From contig CP136064.1 of NCBI GenBank assembly GCA_032622095.1, forward strand, positions 48,926,073-48,990,072: a stretch of 64,000 nucleotides of DNA, given 5' to 3'. Positions 54,176-64,000 of the stretch are shown in pieces (within the stretch, counting starts at the first letter, position 1; the number at the start of each line of letters is the position of its first letter). The notes under the pieces are model-generated. The model saw only the letters and a list, made by a program, of their open reading frames with translations. It was not told the origin of the DNA and did no database searches. The position numbers and the translations under genes are program-made. Origin of the DNA: Siphonodentalium dalli (Eukaryota; Mollusca; Scaphopoda; Gadilida; Siphonodentaliidae).

Positions 54176-54556
54176 TTAACCCTTTACCCAACAGAAGGGC
54201 CCTGTGCCAATGCATTCTCTTATTATATATGCGAGTCGACCATAGGTCGCCTCGCATATATAAGAGAATGCATTGGCTTAACACATTAAAAATTATAAAA
54301 TTGGTAAAAAATGGTAAAAAGTGTTAAATTTTAGGCCAATGCATTCTCTTATATATGCGAGGCGACCTATGGTCGACTCGCATATATAAGAGAATGCATT
54401 GGCACAGGGCATAACTGTAACTATCACAATGTGGTCAAGGAACCGTTTCCAATGATATCCATATTTGTATGGTTTTATTGAGACAGACCCAAGATAATTT
54501 AGGCTGTTGCAGCTTTATTTGGCCGGTTTTGGCCGGTTTGTTGGGTAAAGGGTTAA
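54176..54556. mobile_element. MITE with TTAA ends, family 5
   Basis: TTAACCCTTTACCCAACA (54176) and TGTTGGGTAAAGGGTTAA (ending 54556) are perfect 18-bp inverted repeats including TTAA. A twin-hairpin element is nested inside (54199-54410). Confidence 0.93.
54199..54410. mobile_element. Twin-hairpin element, copy C (best preserved)
   Basis: Termini GCCCTGTGCC (54199) and GGCACAGGGC (ending 54410) are perfect inverses. The left hairpin 54206-54277 and the right hairpin 54335-54403 are both nearly perfect palindromes of gccaatgcattctcttatat / atgcgag, with inner stems around 'cgacc(t)atagg/tcg'. The 57-bp centre (ttaacacatt...gtgttaaatt) is itself partly inverted. No coding capacity. It is nested in a TTAA MITE. 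Confidence 0.9.
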
Positions 54557-56363
54557 AATGTTTCCATTCCAGCTATCCTCGCAGTGCGCGCAATAACCAC
54601 TGATGCCAGTACACAGCTGGGAAAGGCCATAACTGATCATTCGAAGACACGGGGCAAAATAGACCATAACCACTGCTATATACATACAATGTGAACATCA
54701 CAGAAGACATGAACTTATGTACATAATTGCATGGGATGAATAAAACTATTCACAGTGAAAAGCTATCTTCGGGCACTCTAAAGGCGTCCAGACATAATTG
54801 ATAAGAATACACAAAGAATTCCCCTCATGCAAATGTTTTCATCGAAAAATCTGCAGCAGCCATAAAAATATTGTCCCCTGCTTCAACAGTCACCAGAACT
54901 CTCGGCGTTCATCTCTTTATTAAGGTCGATTTCATGGTATTTATCAAAAACCTAAGGTATATTAATGATAATCTAGTATTTAATTTATTTCATCACATTT
55001 GTAAGTTGTTTTTATTCATATACTAAAAAAAATATATCTTATCCTATAACTGAATAGTCTCGTTCATTAGGCCCACGTGGACACGGAAAGCTGGCTACGA
55101 TAGCATACGAATGAGATCGCCCGCCATAAGCTCGCTACACTGTCTTGTGATCGATTTGCCGAAAAGCTGGCTACGAATGTGATCGATGCCTTGTGACAAT
55201 GACCCCATCAGTTCTTGCACTTCATATTTTTTTGCCAGAGTACATGCTTATGATTATTTCCATAATACATGCTCCTGTATCTAGCAATAAAGGGCGTTTA
55301 ATATCAGTTGCATCTTGATACGGTAGTAATAAAGAGCGTTTATGCACAAAAGTCAAAGCTTACATCGGTGAGTAAACACAATGTGTTTAGGCTAAAAGCC
55401 GGTTTGTGAGTATTATATGTACGCGTCGACCTTCATTTACCAACAGAACGTGCCAAAAAGAGCAATTGTCATGTGAATTGGGTTTAATTGGTCGTTATCC
55501 CATGGTTTTGGGTACGCCCAGTAAGCACAGTGACGTCGGTATCACTTCGACAAGACCCACCCACCCAATATAGACGGATATATTTTCAAGCTTGATTTGA
55601 GTTCAGGAACATGTAATCTAATTTGCTAAAATATTTCTAATAGGGGCTATTTATTAAGTAGATAGGGATGGGCAAACAATATTGTTTTAATTGTGACCCT
55701 AATGAACTTGCTGCGAACAGTGCATAGTCACATTTCACTGAAGCTCTGCTTTCTTAAAACACATCATTGCGCTAAGGCCAAATAAAATAGTATCTTCGTT
55801 TCCGGTAAAGGAGGACCAAAAATTAGGCTAGGGAGGGGGGTAAACCTCTTTTTTTTAAACTCCCATAACGCACAAGGTAATAACAATCAATAGTCATATA
55901 TGTCCAAAGCCATTTAATTTCTATTAATGAACACCACCAAGCATATCAAATTGAGTTAATAATCATATTTCATACACATCAGTCTAAAAGACTTCGGGTT
56001 AAAGTTGCTTAATGTTTTTGGATGTTTGTTAGCCCACTATCCCTGGTTTGGTGTGTTTTGCGAGTGCGATTTTGCAAGTTAATTAGGCTAATGAATCATT
56101 GAATTGAAACCAGCAACTTAAACAGATAGAAACTGGAAGAATAAAGTCAAGTTTGGAGAATTGAGATTGGTAATTTTCAGACTGTAAATTGGGAACTTTG
56201 GAATTTTTTTTATTTTGCAAATAAAAAGTTAACGGGGAGCCATCTGGCGAACGGGAGGGGGTGTTACCGGAAACAGAGGTTATTTTTTTATGCCTAAAAG
56301 ATTATCGACTAAGATGCACATTGTTTTCTGTCCATGTCTAAGAGTACATTATCTAATCTTCAG
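54557..56363. other. Intergenic; short duplications only
   Basis: 'aaagctggctacgaatgtgatcg'-like units occur twice near 55088 and 55164. 55260-55345 has 'aataaagagcgtttatgc', a motif of the family 2 MITE. No gene recognised. Confidence 0.4.
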
Positions 56364-56668
56364 ATACTTCTGCTGAAAATGACTCCACAGAAATTTTGTC
56401 AGAGACTGACAGTTATCAAGAGTTAGACGACACATCTCCATGTCCGCGTGATTTGCCTTTGGCAAGAAGAAGGAAAGGCAGAGCTGCTGTTAAATGCAGG
56501 GAGCACCTGAAGCAGCTATGGTCGCTAACCTTCGATGCAGACGACGAAACCCTTGAGGATACGGAACAACAACTAGGGCAACTGCTGCAGACAGTTAAAT
56601 CCAAAATGGATAAGGACGACAATTTAATTGTTAACTCCGAGTCTCAACCAACAAGTGAATCAGACTGA
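56364..56668 (+). CDS. Candidate terminal exon (acidic/basic, coiled-coil-like)
   Basis: Acceptor-like 'tctaatcttcag' ends at 56363. From 56366 the frame reads TSAENDSTEILSETDSYQEL, then DDTSPCPRDLPLARRRKGRA, then KCREHLKQLWSLTFDADDET and LEDTEQQLGQLLQTVKSKMD, to TGA at 56666-56668. The two bases 56364-56365 complete a codon from a preceding exon. A basic patch (RRRKGR) followed by an amphipathic helix-like region is visible. It resembles, weakly, C-terminal tails of SWIM/MULE-type transposase-derived proteins, but I cannot claim that. GC content and lack of repeats favour a real exon. Confidence 0.55.
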
Positions 56669-57347
56669 AAATCATGTTTGTTTCCCCTCATCGTATTGGC
56701 ACAAATCACAGTTATATAACTCTAGAATGGAAAATCCGAACAAAACTATTGAACCGTCTATTGAATATCCTCATAGTAGTGAACATCCAAATTACATTGA
56801 GATCTGAACACTGCTGTTCAAGTTATGACATGAACAGACATTTTGTTTGAGACAACCCCCAACTTCTGATTATATCGCACCCATCTTCTGAATTGCAGGA
56901 GCAAATACCGGTAAACTTGGTAAAGTGCCATCGCTGTGTTTTCCTCATGGGAAGGATTGTGTGAATAAGACTTCATAAAATGTAAAAACAAAACTGACCA
57001 AAGTGATAGAAATTTATTAGCTGCTTCCAAGTTTCCGGACCCTGTTTTTCTTTTACCTGGAGTGAGATTTAAAAAAATATTAAGCGAAGTCAAATCAGTG
57101 ACCAGTTATTTTCTACATGCCCTAAATTAATTCTTTGTATTATACTAGTACCCGAAAATTCTAAATAAAATCAATATTAATTGATAGAAGCGTTTCTGGA
57201 CAGGGGTATTCAAATCCTATTTATTATTTTACACCCAGGAAACTATATAAAACTTGTTACAGGAACAGATAAACTAAATGAAACGGTACTAGCCACTTAT
57301 GTGTACCGAACCAAATGTTTACAAATTTTCACACTGTCACATTTCAG
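56669..57347. other. Intron or 3' UTR; competing minus frame
   Basis: A 91-codon minus-strand frame (57093-56818, containing LTPGKRKTGSGNLEAANKFL and FRRWVRYNQKLGVV) has protein-like composition, but no splice or family support was found. Nothing else seen. Confidence 0.25.
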
Positions 57348-57493
57348 ATGCAAAACTTGCAAGGGGTGGAAGCAGCGGCGCTACTAGTACAAGTATTAAC
57401 ATATACAGGAGCATGGAGGTGGCTGTAAAGAGAGCAAACCCTTTTTCAAAACGGGTCGGTGAAACGGCTGAAATAATGCGGAAACATTACAAG
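57348..57493 (+). CDS. Candidate internal exon
   Basis: Bounded by acceptor 'cacatttcag' (ends 57347) and donor 'AAG|gtaaga' (57494-57495). From 57350 the frame reads AKLARGGSSGATSTSINIYR, then SMEVAVKRANPFSKRVGETA, then EIMRKHYK. It starts in phase 1 (two bases complete a codon, as at 56364, 57910 and 58636) and ends in phase 0. Basic, no domain recognised. It would not splice in frame to the next candidate exon (57910), so if real it belongs to another isoform or the boundaries differ. Confidence 0.45.
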
Positions 57494-57909
57494 GTAAGAT
57501 TTTCCTACAAAGACAATAATATTATTGTGATGTCATAGAATCTGATAGGTTATTCAGATCCACACAATCTTCACAAAGTGAATACCTTTGCTCATCGTAC
57601 TATGTATTGAGCTACCGTATATATTGGTCCGAGCTAAATATTGTGAAACATTTACAAAGTTCAGGTCATATTTTTTTTCTTGTGATATGACACAATCTGA
57701 CAGTGATGGACACCAGTTCATGGCTTAAGCCTTAAAATCTGACTAGAATCAGAATCAATTCTTAGATTCATGTATAATAAAAAAAACAGCTGATTTGCTA
57801 GTAAGAAATGCTAATTTTGATTCTCGCAAAAATTTATGAATTTTAAGGCCTGCCTGTTGATAATTCATTTCGTCTGCAATAAATTTTATTTTAATTTTAT
57901 CACTTGCAG

Positions 57910-57987
57910 TTTCAGACGCAGATGAGGAACCACCAGTCAAAACTTATGTTTCAGACTTGGATGTCACTGGCATATATCTGCCCAATA
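57910..57987 (+). CDS. Candidate internal exon
   Basis: Acceptor 'tatcacttgcag' (ends 57909) and a strong donor gtgagt (57988). From 57912 the frame reads SDADEEPPVKTYVSDLDVTG then IYLPN. It begins and ends in phase 1, and joins in frame to the exon at 58636 (AAT A|TG ATC). No family recognised. Confidence 0.5.
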
Positions 57988-58022
57988 GTGAGTGTATATT
58001 AATTAGTATTACTATCAGGCGC

Positions 58023-58235
58023 TTAAAGGGACTCAATCCGATTCGATTGTCACCATATAATCAGATTCCAAAAACAACATTTTTTTAATTGCCACTTCAG
58101 CAATTAGAATTGATTAATTGCCAAAAAATAATGCTGACCACAGTCAACTATACTAATACTATAATATTGTCCGTCCGAAACGTGTTATTTATCAAAACAT
58201 TGTTTGATGAAATTTGGCCGTCGGCCACTTACTAA
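58023..58235. mobile_element. MITE with TTAA end, family 3, partial inverted copy
   Basis: Starts TTAAAGGGACTCAATCCG (58023) and continues as the reverse complement of the right half of 33224-33662. The similarity fades after about 58235 and no right end was identified. It lies in the candidate intron between 57987 and 58636. Confidence 0.65.
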
Positions 58236-58635
58236 ATAAGTCTCGATGGTGAAAAACAACAGATTCAAAAACCATATCTAATAAATCTGATCTGTATTTT
58301 GGAGTGGTAAACTAATATACCAAATTTGGTTCAGTTCACTTGAGTCATTCTAAAGTTATCATCCGGAAACTATGCAAAAGCGGACGGACGTACAACTCAT
58401 TTACATAATACGACTGTTTTTTTTTCTTCAAACGGGCGTATAAAACAAATCTCTTGGATAAAACCCTGGTTTTACCTTACATAGTGTTGCCAAATCCATC
58501 TTCTAACATCTTTACATGTACAAAGCTGACCATGGATATTACATGTAGTTAGCTCTGAAACGGTTAATAGTACCGTTACATCAATATGATTCCAGTCAGC
58601 CTGTAAGATAAAAAAAATAATAGTTTGTTCTTCAG

Positions 58636-58844
58636 TGATCAATAGTCAGGAAGTTCCACCAAACCCAGTGTTATACAAGGATGTTCCAGATGTATGCACA
58701 GGAGATGAGGTCATTCAAACTTATGTCTCCTCAAACAAACAACCTGGATCAAGTATTATTAACCCTTTCAGTGCCAAGTCCGATTTTTGTATCAACCCAT
58801 ATTTCCCTGATCATTTTTCAAATTTAATGATTATAATAATGTGA
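58636..58844 (+). CDS. Candidate exon running into a palindromic insertion
   Basis: Acceptor 'tttgttcttcag' ends at 58635. From 58638 the frame reads INSQEVPPNPVLYKDVPDVC then TGDEVIQTYVSSNKQPGSS. At 58759 a palindromic TTAA element begins and supplies the remaining codons to TGA at 58842-58844. Phase agrees with the donor at 57988. Without the insertion the frame would continue a little further to a TGA near 59006. The composition (Pro, Val, Asp, Tyr) resembles the exon at 57910. Confidence 0.45.
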
Positions 58845-58964
58845 TACATTGATGGAAAGAGCTCTTTCCATCAATGTATCACATTATTGTAATCAATAAA
58901 TTTGAAAAATGATCAAGGAAATATGGGTTGATACAAAAATCGGACTTGGCACTGAAAGGGTTAA
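58759..58964. mobile_element. Fully palindromic TTAA element, family 6
   Basis: TTAACCCTTTCAGTGCCAAG at 58759 and its inverse ending in TTAA at 58964. The symmetry axis is at 58861/58862 in gagctc, so the whole 206 bp is one palindrome with few mismatches (for example gattataataatgtg versus cacattattgtaatc). There is no unique centre. Confidence 0.93.
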
Positions 58965-60590
58965 GAAGCCAACCACTGCAATCGGTAGGGATGGGACGAC
59001 ACGATACTGATTGATTTAGGATGCCCCGTATTACACAGTGGTGTCTAGACCGACAGTAAAGATATCATTTTTTTATTCAAAACCATATCCAACCCACAGT
59101 TCATGTCATTACGCATATGTTCATTAATTTCTTATTATTTAATTGCAAATGATAATTCATAGGAAATTAGCACATCATCTATGTGGGTTACATTTACTGG
59201 GACAATTCAGAAATGAAAGTATGAGTGGGTTTTTTTTGGGTAGTTTATATCAATCCGACAATGCATTAAACCCGCTGGTTGGGAGGGAAGATATTTGATT
59301 GACAATTTCTTCTTTCAAAGATTTATTGTGTTGCTTGATTGCTTATTTACCTCAACTTGACATTCATGTTTGAGCTATTGCCATGTGTTGGCGCGTCCGT
59401 CGTCCGTCGATTATTTTCCACACTTGGAAGGCGAAGTTGTCTAACGCGCAGAAGGAGGTTACGAAAATCGGTATTGATTACGAAGCGTGGTGGTAAGACG
59501 TATCAAACCTTTGTCTGCGGGAATTTTCAAAATGCCGGAAGCCGTATCAGACGACTTTTTTTTTAACAAAATCTTTATGATTTTAGCAGCATAAAATTTG
59601 GCTCAAACAGTACGTTTAAAAATTAAATTAAATGTTTTTATCGTTAATCATGGCTAATATAATTAAACAAGTATTGAATATCCAACAATTTAAATATTAT
59701 ATTTATGTTGAGAACTTGAGATATGTCTTGATATTGATTTAGCAATATTGCCAATAATATTCTGACATTTCAAAGAGCTGAACTGATGTTGTTTCAACGA
59801 CCCCCTTCGCCCCTCATTAGATCTCATTACGGCCAGAGACATAGACCCATACTGAGTACTTGCATCAGAGGTAGCCTTCATGGCTCATGTAACAACATTA
59901 CTAGTAGGTTTAAAATTGAGTAGCAGCAATTCCAATTTTATTAATAGGGTAATCTATAAATGTTATACTCTATGTAGCCCTGCTAGTACTCAAAACGGCA
60001 ACACATTCAGGAACTATTTTGAACTGTATATTAATGAACTTACCAAAGTTAGTTAAGTAACCCAACATTGTCATAGATGTGAAATGATTTCAGATTTTGT
60101 TTCGATAAATGTCTATTGAATAAATTGTAGCCAAAAAAAATACCATACATAAATTGTGAAATAAATTTTATATGGCATGGAATGTTATTCACATATTTGA
60201 TACACTATGTGTGGGGTGGGGATATGGGATTCACCCCAACTTTGACAAGTCTTCAACGGTTGGGACATTTCTTACAAAAACAATCTCCATCGGTATTTAT
60301 TACTATACTTTGGGCTAATTTTTTGCACTAGTGTGGCCTTTCGGAATAATATGACACAATGACAGTTAGTTGGAAAAAGCCCACCCTTTATGGCTTTAAG
60401 CAATATACCTAGTTGGAACATAGTTGGGATAATTTAAAATTCAAATTCTTTATTGGATATATAACCATCTTATAGTGTAATCCAAGAATAAAATACAAAT
60501 AAATTACATTGTATATCAATTCACTAATCAATTAATACATTAATTAAATACATTGACTTACATATAATATGCCAACATTTAGGCACTGTC
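58965..60590. other. Intergenic with mollusc-type repeat and a TTGGAAATTTC relative
   Basis: 59370-59410 holds 'tgagctattgccatgtgttg' and 'gtccgtcgtccgtcgattattttcc', related to 28.2 kb. 60205-60270 (gtggggtggggatatgggat, 'ggttgggacatttctta') is a diverged relative of the 22.3 and 41.6-kb blocks. A 63-codon minus frame at 59881-59690 is unsupported. Confidence 0.45.
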
Positions 60591-60594
60591 TGCA

Positions 60595-60720
60595 TCTGTG
60601 TATACATGTTTCAAGAGCTTCGCATATAACATATCAGAGAATACACTGGCTTACAAGGTAACGTTAAATATTGTTATATAGGCCAATGTATTCTCTTATA
60701 TATGCGAGGTTCACTGTGGG
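60595..60720. mobile_element. Twin-hairpin element, copy D (decayed)
   Basis: The left part 'gagcttcgcatataacatatcagagaatacactggc' is a damaged hairpin half; the right part 'ggccaatgtattctcttatatatgcgaggttcactgtggg' (60681-60720) is the stem arm without its partner. The interior 'ttacaaggtaacgttaaatattgttat' matches copy B in reverse complement. Confidence 0.6.
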
Positions 60721-61795
60721 AATTGTGTACTTTAACATATGTATACATAGTTATGTAACCAGTAGGAGAAATTTCTGATATGATTGATCATCGTAACAAA
60801 TAATTCAGTTGATTTAAATTTCTAACTAACCCACATTACTGAACATCAGTTTAATGTAACACCATATTTTATGAACCTGTATTTATTTAGTTTATGAACA
60901 CTAACTCATGATTACTCATCTCTCACATCTGGTGAGAAATAGGAGACTCAACTACCTTTTGCTGAATTCTGCTGTTGTATACTTGAATATGCTTGTGTAC
61001 GTAGTAGTGTATTCGGTAGGAGAAATGTCTGACATGTTCGTCATAAAAAATTATTCAGTGATTTAAATTAATAACGAACCCACATTAATGCATTATTAAA
61101 CATCAATTTAATATAACACCATATTTTATTAACACTAACTCATGATTACTCAACTCTCACATCTGGTGAGAAAGAGTCAACTACCTTTTGCTGAATTCTG
61201 CTGTTGTTTACTTGAATATGCATGTATACATAGTTATATATTCGGTAGGAGAAATGCCCGATATGATCATCATACAAAATAATTCAGTTGATTTAAATTG
61301 CTAACTAATCCACATTATTAAACATCAATTTAATATAACACCATATTTTATGAACTTGTATTTATTTAGTTTATGAACACTAACTCATGATTACTCAACT
61401 CTCACATCTGGTGAGAAAGAGTCAACTACCTTTTGCTGAATTCTGCTGTTGTATACTTGAATATGCATGTATACATAGTTATGTATTCGGTGGGAGAAAT
61501 GTCTGACAATATCATCATAAAAAATTATTCAGTGATTTAAATACTAACTAACCCACATTAATGCATTATTAAACATCAATTTAATATAACACCATATTTT
61601 ATGAACCTTTATTTATTTAGTTTATGAACACTAACTCATGATTACTCAACTCTCACATATGGTGAGAAAGAGAGTCAACTACCTTTTGCTGAATTCTGCT
61701 GTTGTATACTTGAATATGCATGTATACATAGTTATGTATTCATTAGGAGAAATGTCCGACATGATCATCTTAAAATTAGTGTAGTTTATTTAATT
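60721..61795. repeat. Tandem array of about 240-bp units, 4.5 copies
   Basis: Landmark ctaccttttgctgaattctg is at about 60952, 61181, 61426 and 61679; 'gtatacatagttatgtattc', 'ggtaggagaaatg', 'catcaatttaatataacacc' and 'actctcacatctggtgagaa' follow in each unit. Copies differ by small indels. Confidence 0.93.
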
Positions 61796-61814
61796 TGCTA
61801 TAAACTAACCCTCA

Positions 61815-62305
61815 TTAAAGGCACGTGAGGACTTAATTGTCGAAAATATTCATATTTGTTCCAAACACCATAAACAGAAAAACGCATACAGTTTCGTTCA
61901 TATATATCATGACCATCGCGTAAACAGCATGTTATAAAGACCTACTATATTTTACCTTGGCAAGAGCCTGATTGTGTTACAGAAGACAGCACAATGCTAC
62001 TGGCTAATCACACGCAAATGGCATAAACGCTCTTTATTTGTTCCATATCAGGAATTCACCCACAAAGAACGCTCTTTATGTTTACCATCATAATATAAAC
62101 AAACACCAGAAAAGTAACTTTTTATGCTTTTGTTTACATAACAATAGTCAAATATATGACAATAACATACTGTTTATGCGATATTTCTTATTTGTATACG
62201 GACAAAGTCTGTCTACATTTTGATGTTCTTTCTGTTTGTGGCGGTTTTTGACGGGTGGAAATATTTTTACAGGATACCCACCGCCAAGGCCAACCGTACC
62301 TTTAA
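61815..62305. mobile_element. MITE with TTAA ends, family 2, complete copy
   Basis: TTAAAGGCACGTGAGGAC (61815) and GGCCAACCGTACCTTTAA (ending 62305). Same orientation as 17025-17512. Family landmarks as listed there. It has inserted just at the end of the tandem array. Confidence 0.9.
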
Positions 62306-62568
62306 TAAACATCAAATTAACCTAACTTATCAACATATATTTAGTTTAACAGCTTTCATGAACACTTAACTCATGATTACTAATATGTATTCTATATAAA
62401 CAAAATTGTAAGTGGCAACACATACATGTACTTGGTATAAATTTGACACTTTTTTAAGCCCATAAATGCAACAACAAAAAATACGTTGATTGCTTATAAT
62501 TATGCCTCAGGCACATTATTTTCAAAATATTAGATGTTGTAAAAAAAAAAAAATCACAATTTCCGTTA
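62306..62568. other. Unassigned
   Basis: 62310-62400 echoes the tandem array ('catcaaattaacctaactta', 'actaactcatgattact'), so the MITE probably interrupted an array unit. An A run is at about 62541-62553. Confidence 0.5.
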
Positions 62569-64000
62569 GTGAGGTTCCAGTTCGAACCAAACTTCAATTT
62601 CATGTGTAATGCGGATGGAGTGAATAATCTGGCCAGCTCCTCGAGGGATAGTTCTGATCAAATTTTCAATTTCACTTGGAGTACAGGTGGGGTGACTAAA
62701 CCTCCAAGGGAATTTCTGCCCACGTTTTGGATTTCATTGGATCGCGGGCGAGGTGAATAATCTGGTCATGAACACCTCTTAAGGGAACTTCTGCCCAAAT
62801 TTTAAATTTCACTTGGATTACTGGTGGGAACCTCGTAAGGGAAGTTCTGCCTAAATTTCCAATTTTCCTGGAGTCGCGGGTGGGGTGAATAAATCTGGCC
62901 AGCGCCTCTACTAGTAGAAGTTCTGACCAAATTTTCAATGTCGTTGGATCGTAAGTGGGGTGAATAATCTGGCCAGCACCTCTAGGGTAAGTTCTGCCCA
63001 AATTTTCAATTTCATTTCATCGCGTGTGTGAATATGGCCAGAGCCTTTTGGGCAAGTTATGACCAAATTTTAAATTTCTCTTGCTTTACGGGTGGGATGA
63101 CTAGACCTCAAGAAGGGAAGTTCTACCCGAATTTTCAATTTCATTTGATCGTGGGTGGGGTGAATAATCTGGCCAGCGCCTCTAGGAGAAGTTCTGACCA
63201 AATTTTCAATGTCATTGGATCGCGGGTGGTATGAATAATCTGGCCAGTTACTCTAGGGGAAGTTCTGCCCAAATTTCTCATTTCACTGAATCAAGGTAAG
63301 GTGAATAACCTGGCCAGCGCCTCAGAGAAGTTCTGCCCAAATATCCAATTTCCTGGAATCGCAGGTGGGGTGAATAAATCCCGGCCAGCGCCTCTACTAG
63401 CAGAAGTTCTGCCCAAATTTTCAATGTCATTTGATCGCGTGTGTCGTGAATAATATGACCAGAGCCTATATGGTAAATTTTAAATTTATCTTTATATTAC
63501 GGGTGGGATGACTAGACATATAGAAGGGAAGTTCTACCCAAATATTCAATTTATTTGATCGTGGGTGGGGTGAATAATATGGCCAGGGGAAGTTCTGACC
63601 AAATTTTCAATGTCATTGGATCGCGGGTGGTGTGAATAATCTGGCCAGCTCCTCTAGGGGGAAGTTCTGCCCAAAATTTCGATTTCATTTTATCGCAGGT
63701 GGGGTGAATAATCTGGCCAGCCCCTTTACAGGAAGATCTGCCCTAATTTTCAATTTCATGTGGTGGGAGTGAATAATCTGGCCAGGTCCTCTGGGGGAAG
63801 TTCTGCTCAAATTTTCAATTTCATTTGATCGTGGGTGGGGTGAATAAACTTCTAGTAGGGGAAGTTCTGCCAAATATTTCCATTTTATTAGATGGCGGGT
63901 GGGGTGAATAATCTGACCAGTGCATCTAGGGGAAATTCTGCCCAAATTTTCAATTTCCCTTGGATTACGGGTGGGGTGACTAAACCTGTAAGAGAAGTTC
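62569..64000. repeat. Satellite of about 70-bp units with higher-order periodicity
   Basis: Unit: gaataatctggccagcgcct, 'ctaggggaagttctgcccaaattttcaatttcat' and 'ttgatcgcgggtggggt'. About 20 units to the window end. A variant unit with 'acgggtggg(g/a)tgactaRacct' replaces the usual join at 62683, 63088, 63499 and 63966, giving a higher-order period of about 405, 411 and 467 bp. Minus-strand frames (GRTYPRGAGQIIHPT-like) are repeat translations. Confidence 0.93.

Noticed and set aside
59690-59881. 63-codon minus-strand ORF
   Set aside because: Composition is plausible but there is no family or splice support.
62696-63945. Minus-strand ORFs with GQIIHPT repeats
   Set aside because: Translations of the satellite; different monomers are in different frames.
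1-64000. tRNA and rRNA genes
   Set aside because: No convincing B-box (GGTTCGAnnCC) with a cloverleaf context and no rRNA-like block was seen by eye; a dedicated search (tRNAscan-SE, Infernal) would settle this.

Overview
This is a eukaryotic, AT-rich, gene-poor window dominated by mobile and repetitive DNA. Nothing bacterial is visible: there is no operon layout, no long intact ORF, and the few coding-like pieces have GT/AG splice context. The best guess for the source is a mollusc or another lophotrochozoan marine invertebrate. The basis is recurrent blocks of the kind common in mollusc assemblies (GAGCTATTGCCATC followed by GTCCGTC motifs near 28.2 and 59.4 kb; 'gccataactct...ttcttgtcaagaacca' near 20.5-22.0 kb; 'agttatgg...tttcgacttagaatttt' near 8.1 and 12.4 kb), the density of ACATGTA motifs near 32-34 kb, and the mix of degraded LINE, Penelope-like, hAT-like and TTAA-type elements. 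This taxonomic call is an inference.

Layout. 0-4 kb: a decayed minus-strand coding remnant, an inverted-repeat element built from TTGGAAATTTC blocks, then a 'twin-hairpin' element whose T-rich interior is interrupted by a TTAA-flanked MITE. 4-13.6 kb: two unidentified coding-like scraps, a plus-strand LINE reverse transcriptase remnant (7.3-8.0 kb), a minus-strand broken DDE-type transposase-like gene (9.8-12.2 kb) and a LINE coiled-coil scrap. 13.98-14.73 kb: a hAT deletion derivative with a perfect 8-bp target duplication and a BED-finger remnant. 15-20 kb: a second twin-hairpin copy, a short minisatellite, a TTAA MITE and a diverged tandem array. 19.8-25.1 kb: several minus-strand copies of a retroelement with a zinc-knuckle gag. 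26-30.5 kb: a TTAA MITE inserted into a minisatellite, a candidate terminal exon, and the 5' part of a plus-strand LINE (ORF1 tail plus endonuclease start). 33-43.4 kb: MITEs, a 915-bp palindromic element and its relative at 42.3 kb, and a 2.9-kb alternating array E-M-E-M-E. 44-47.3 kb: a Penelope-like element split by a segment that carries a minus-strand LINE 3' end. 48.6 kb: a candidate terminal exon. 50.8-53.9 kb: a 40-bp minisatellite and two plus-strand LINE 3' fragments. 54.2-54.6 kb: a TTAA MITE with a twin-hairpin copy nested in it. 56.4-58.8 kb: a cluster of candidate spliced exons, the last one interrupted by a palindromic TTAA element. 60.6-64 kb: another hairpin copy, a ~240-bp tandem array, a third copy of a TTAA MITE and a satellite that runs off the window.

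The host gene content that can be supported is only a handful of candidate exons (28082-28132, 48579-48714 and four between 56364 and 58844). The mobile-element content shows several superimposed waves; TTAA-specific insertion is the most repeated signature. The observations most worth pursuing are the twin-hairpin family, the E-M-E-M-E array, the DDE-like pseudogene of a family I cannot name, and the palindromic insertion in a candidate exon.
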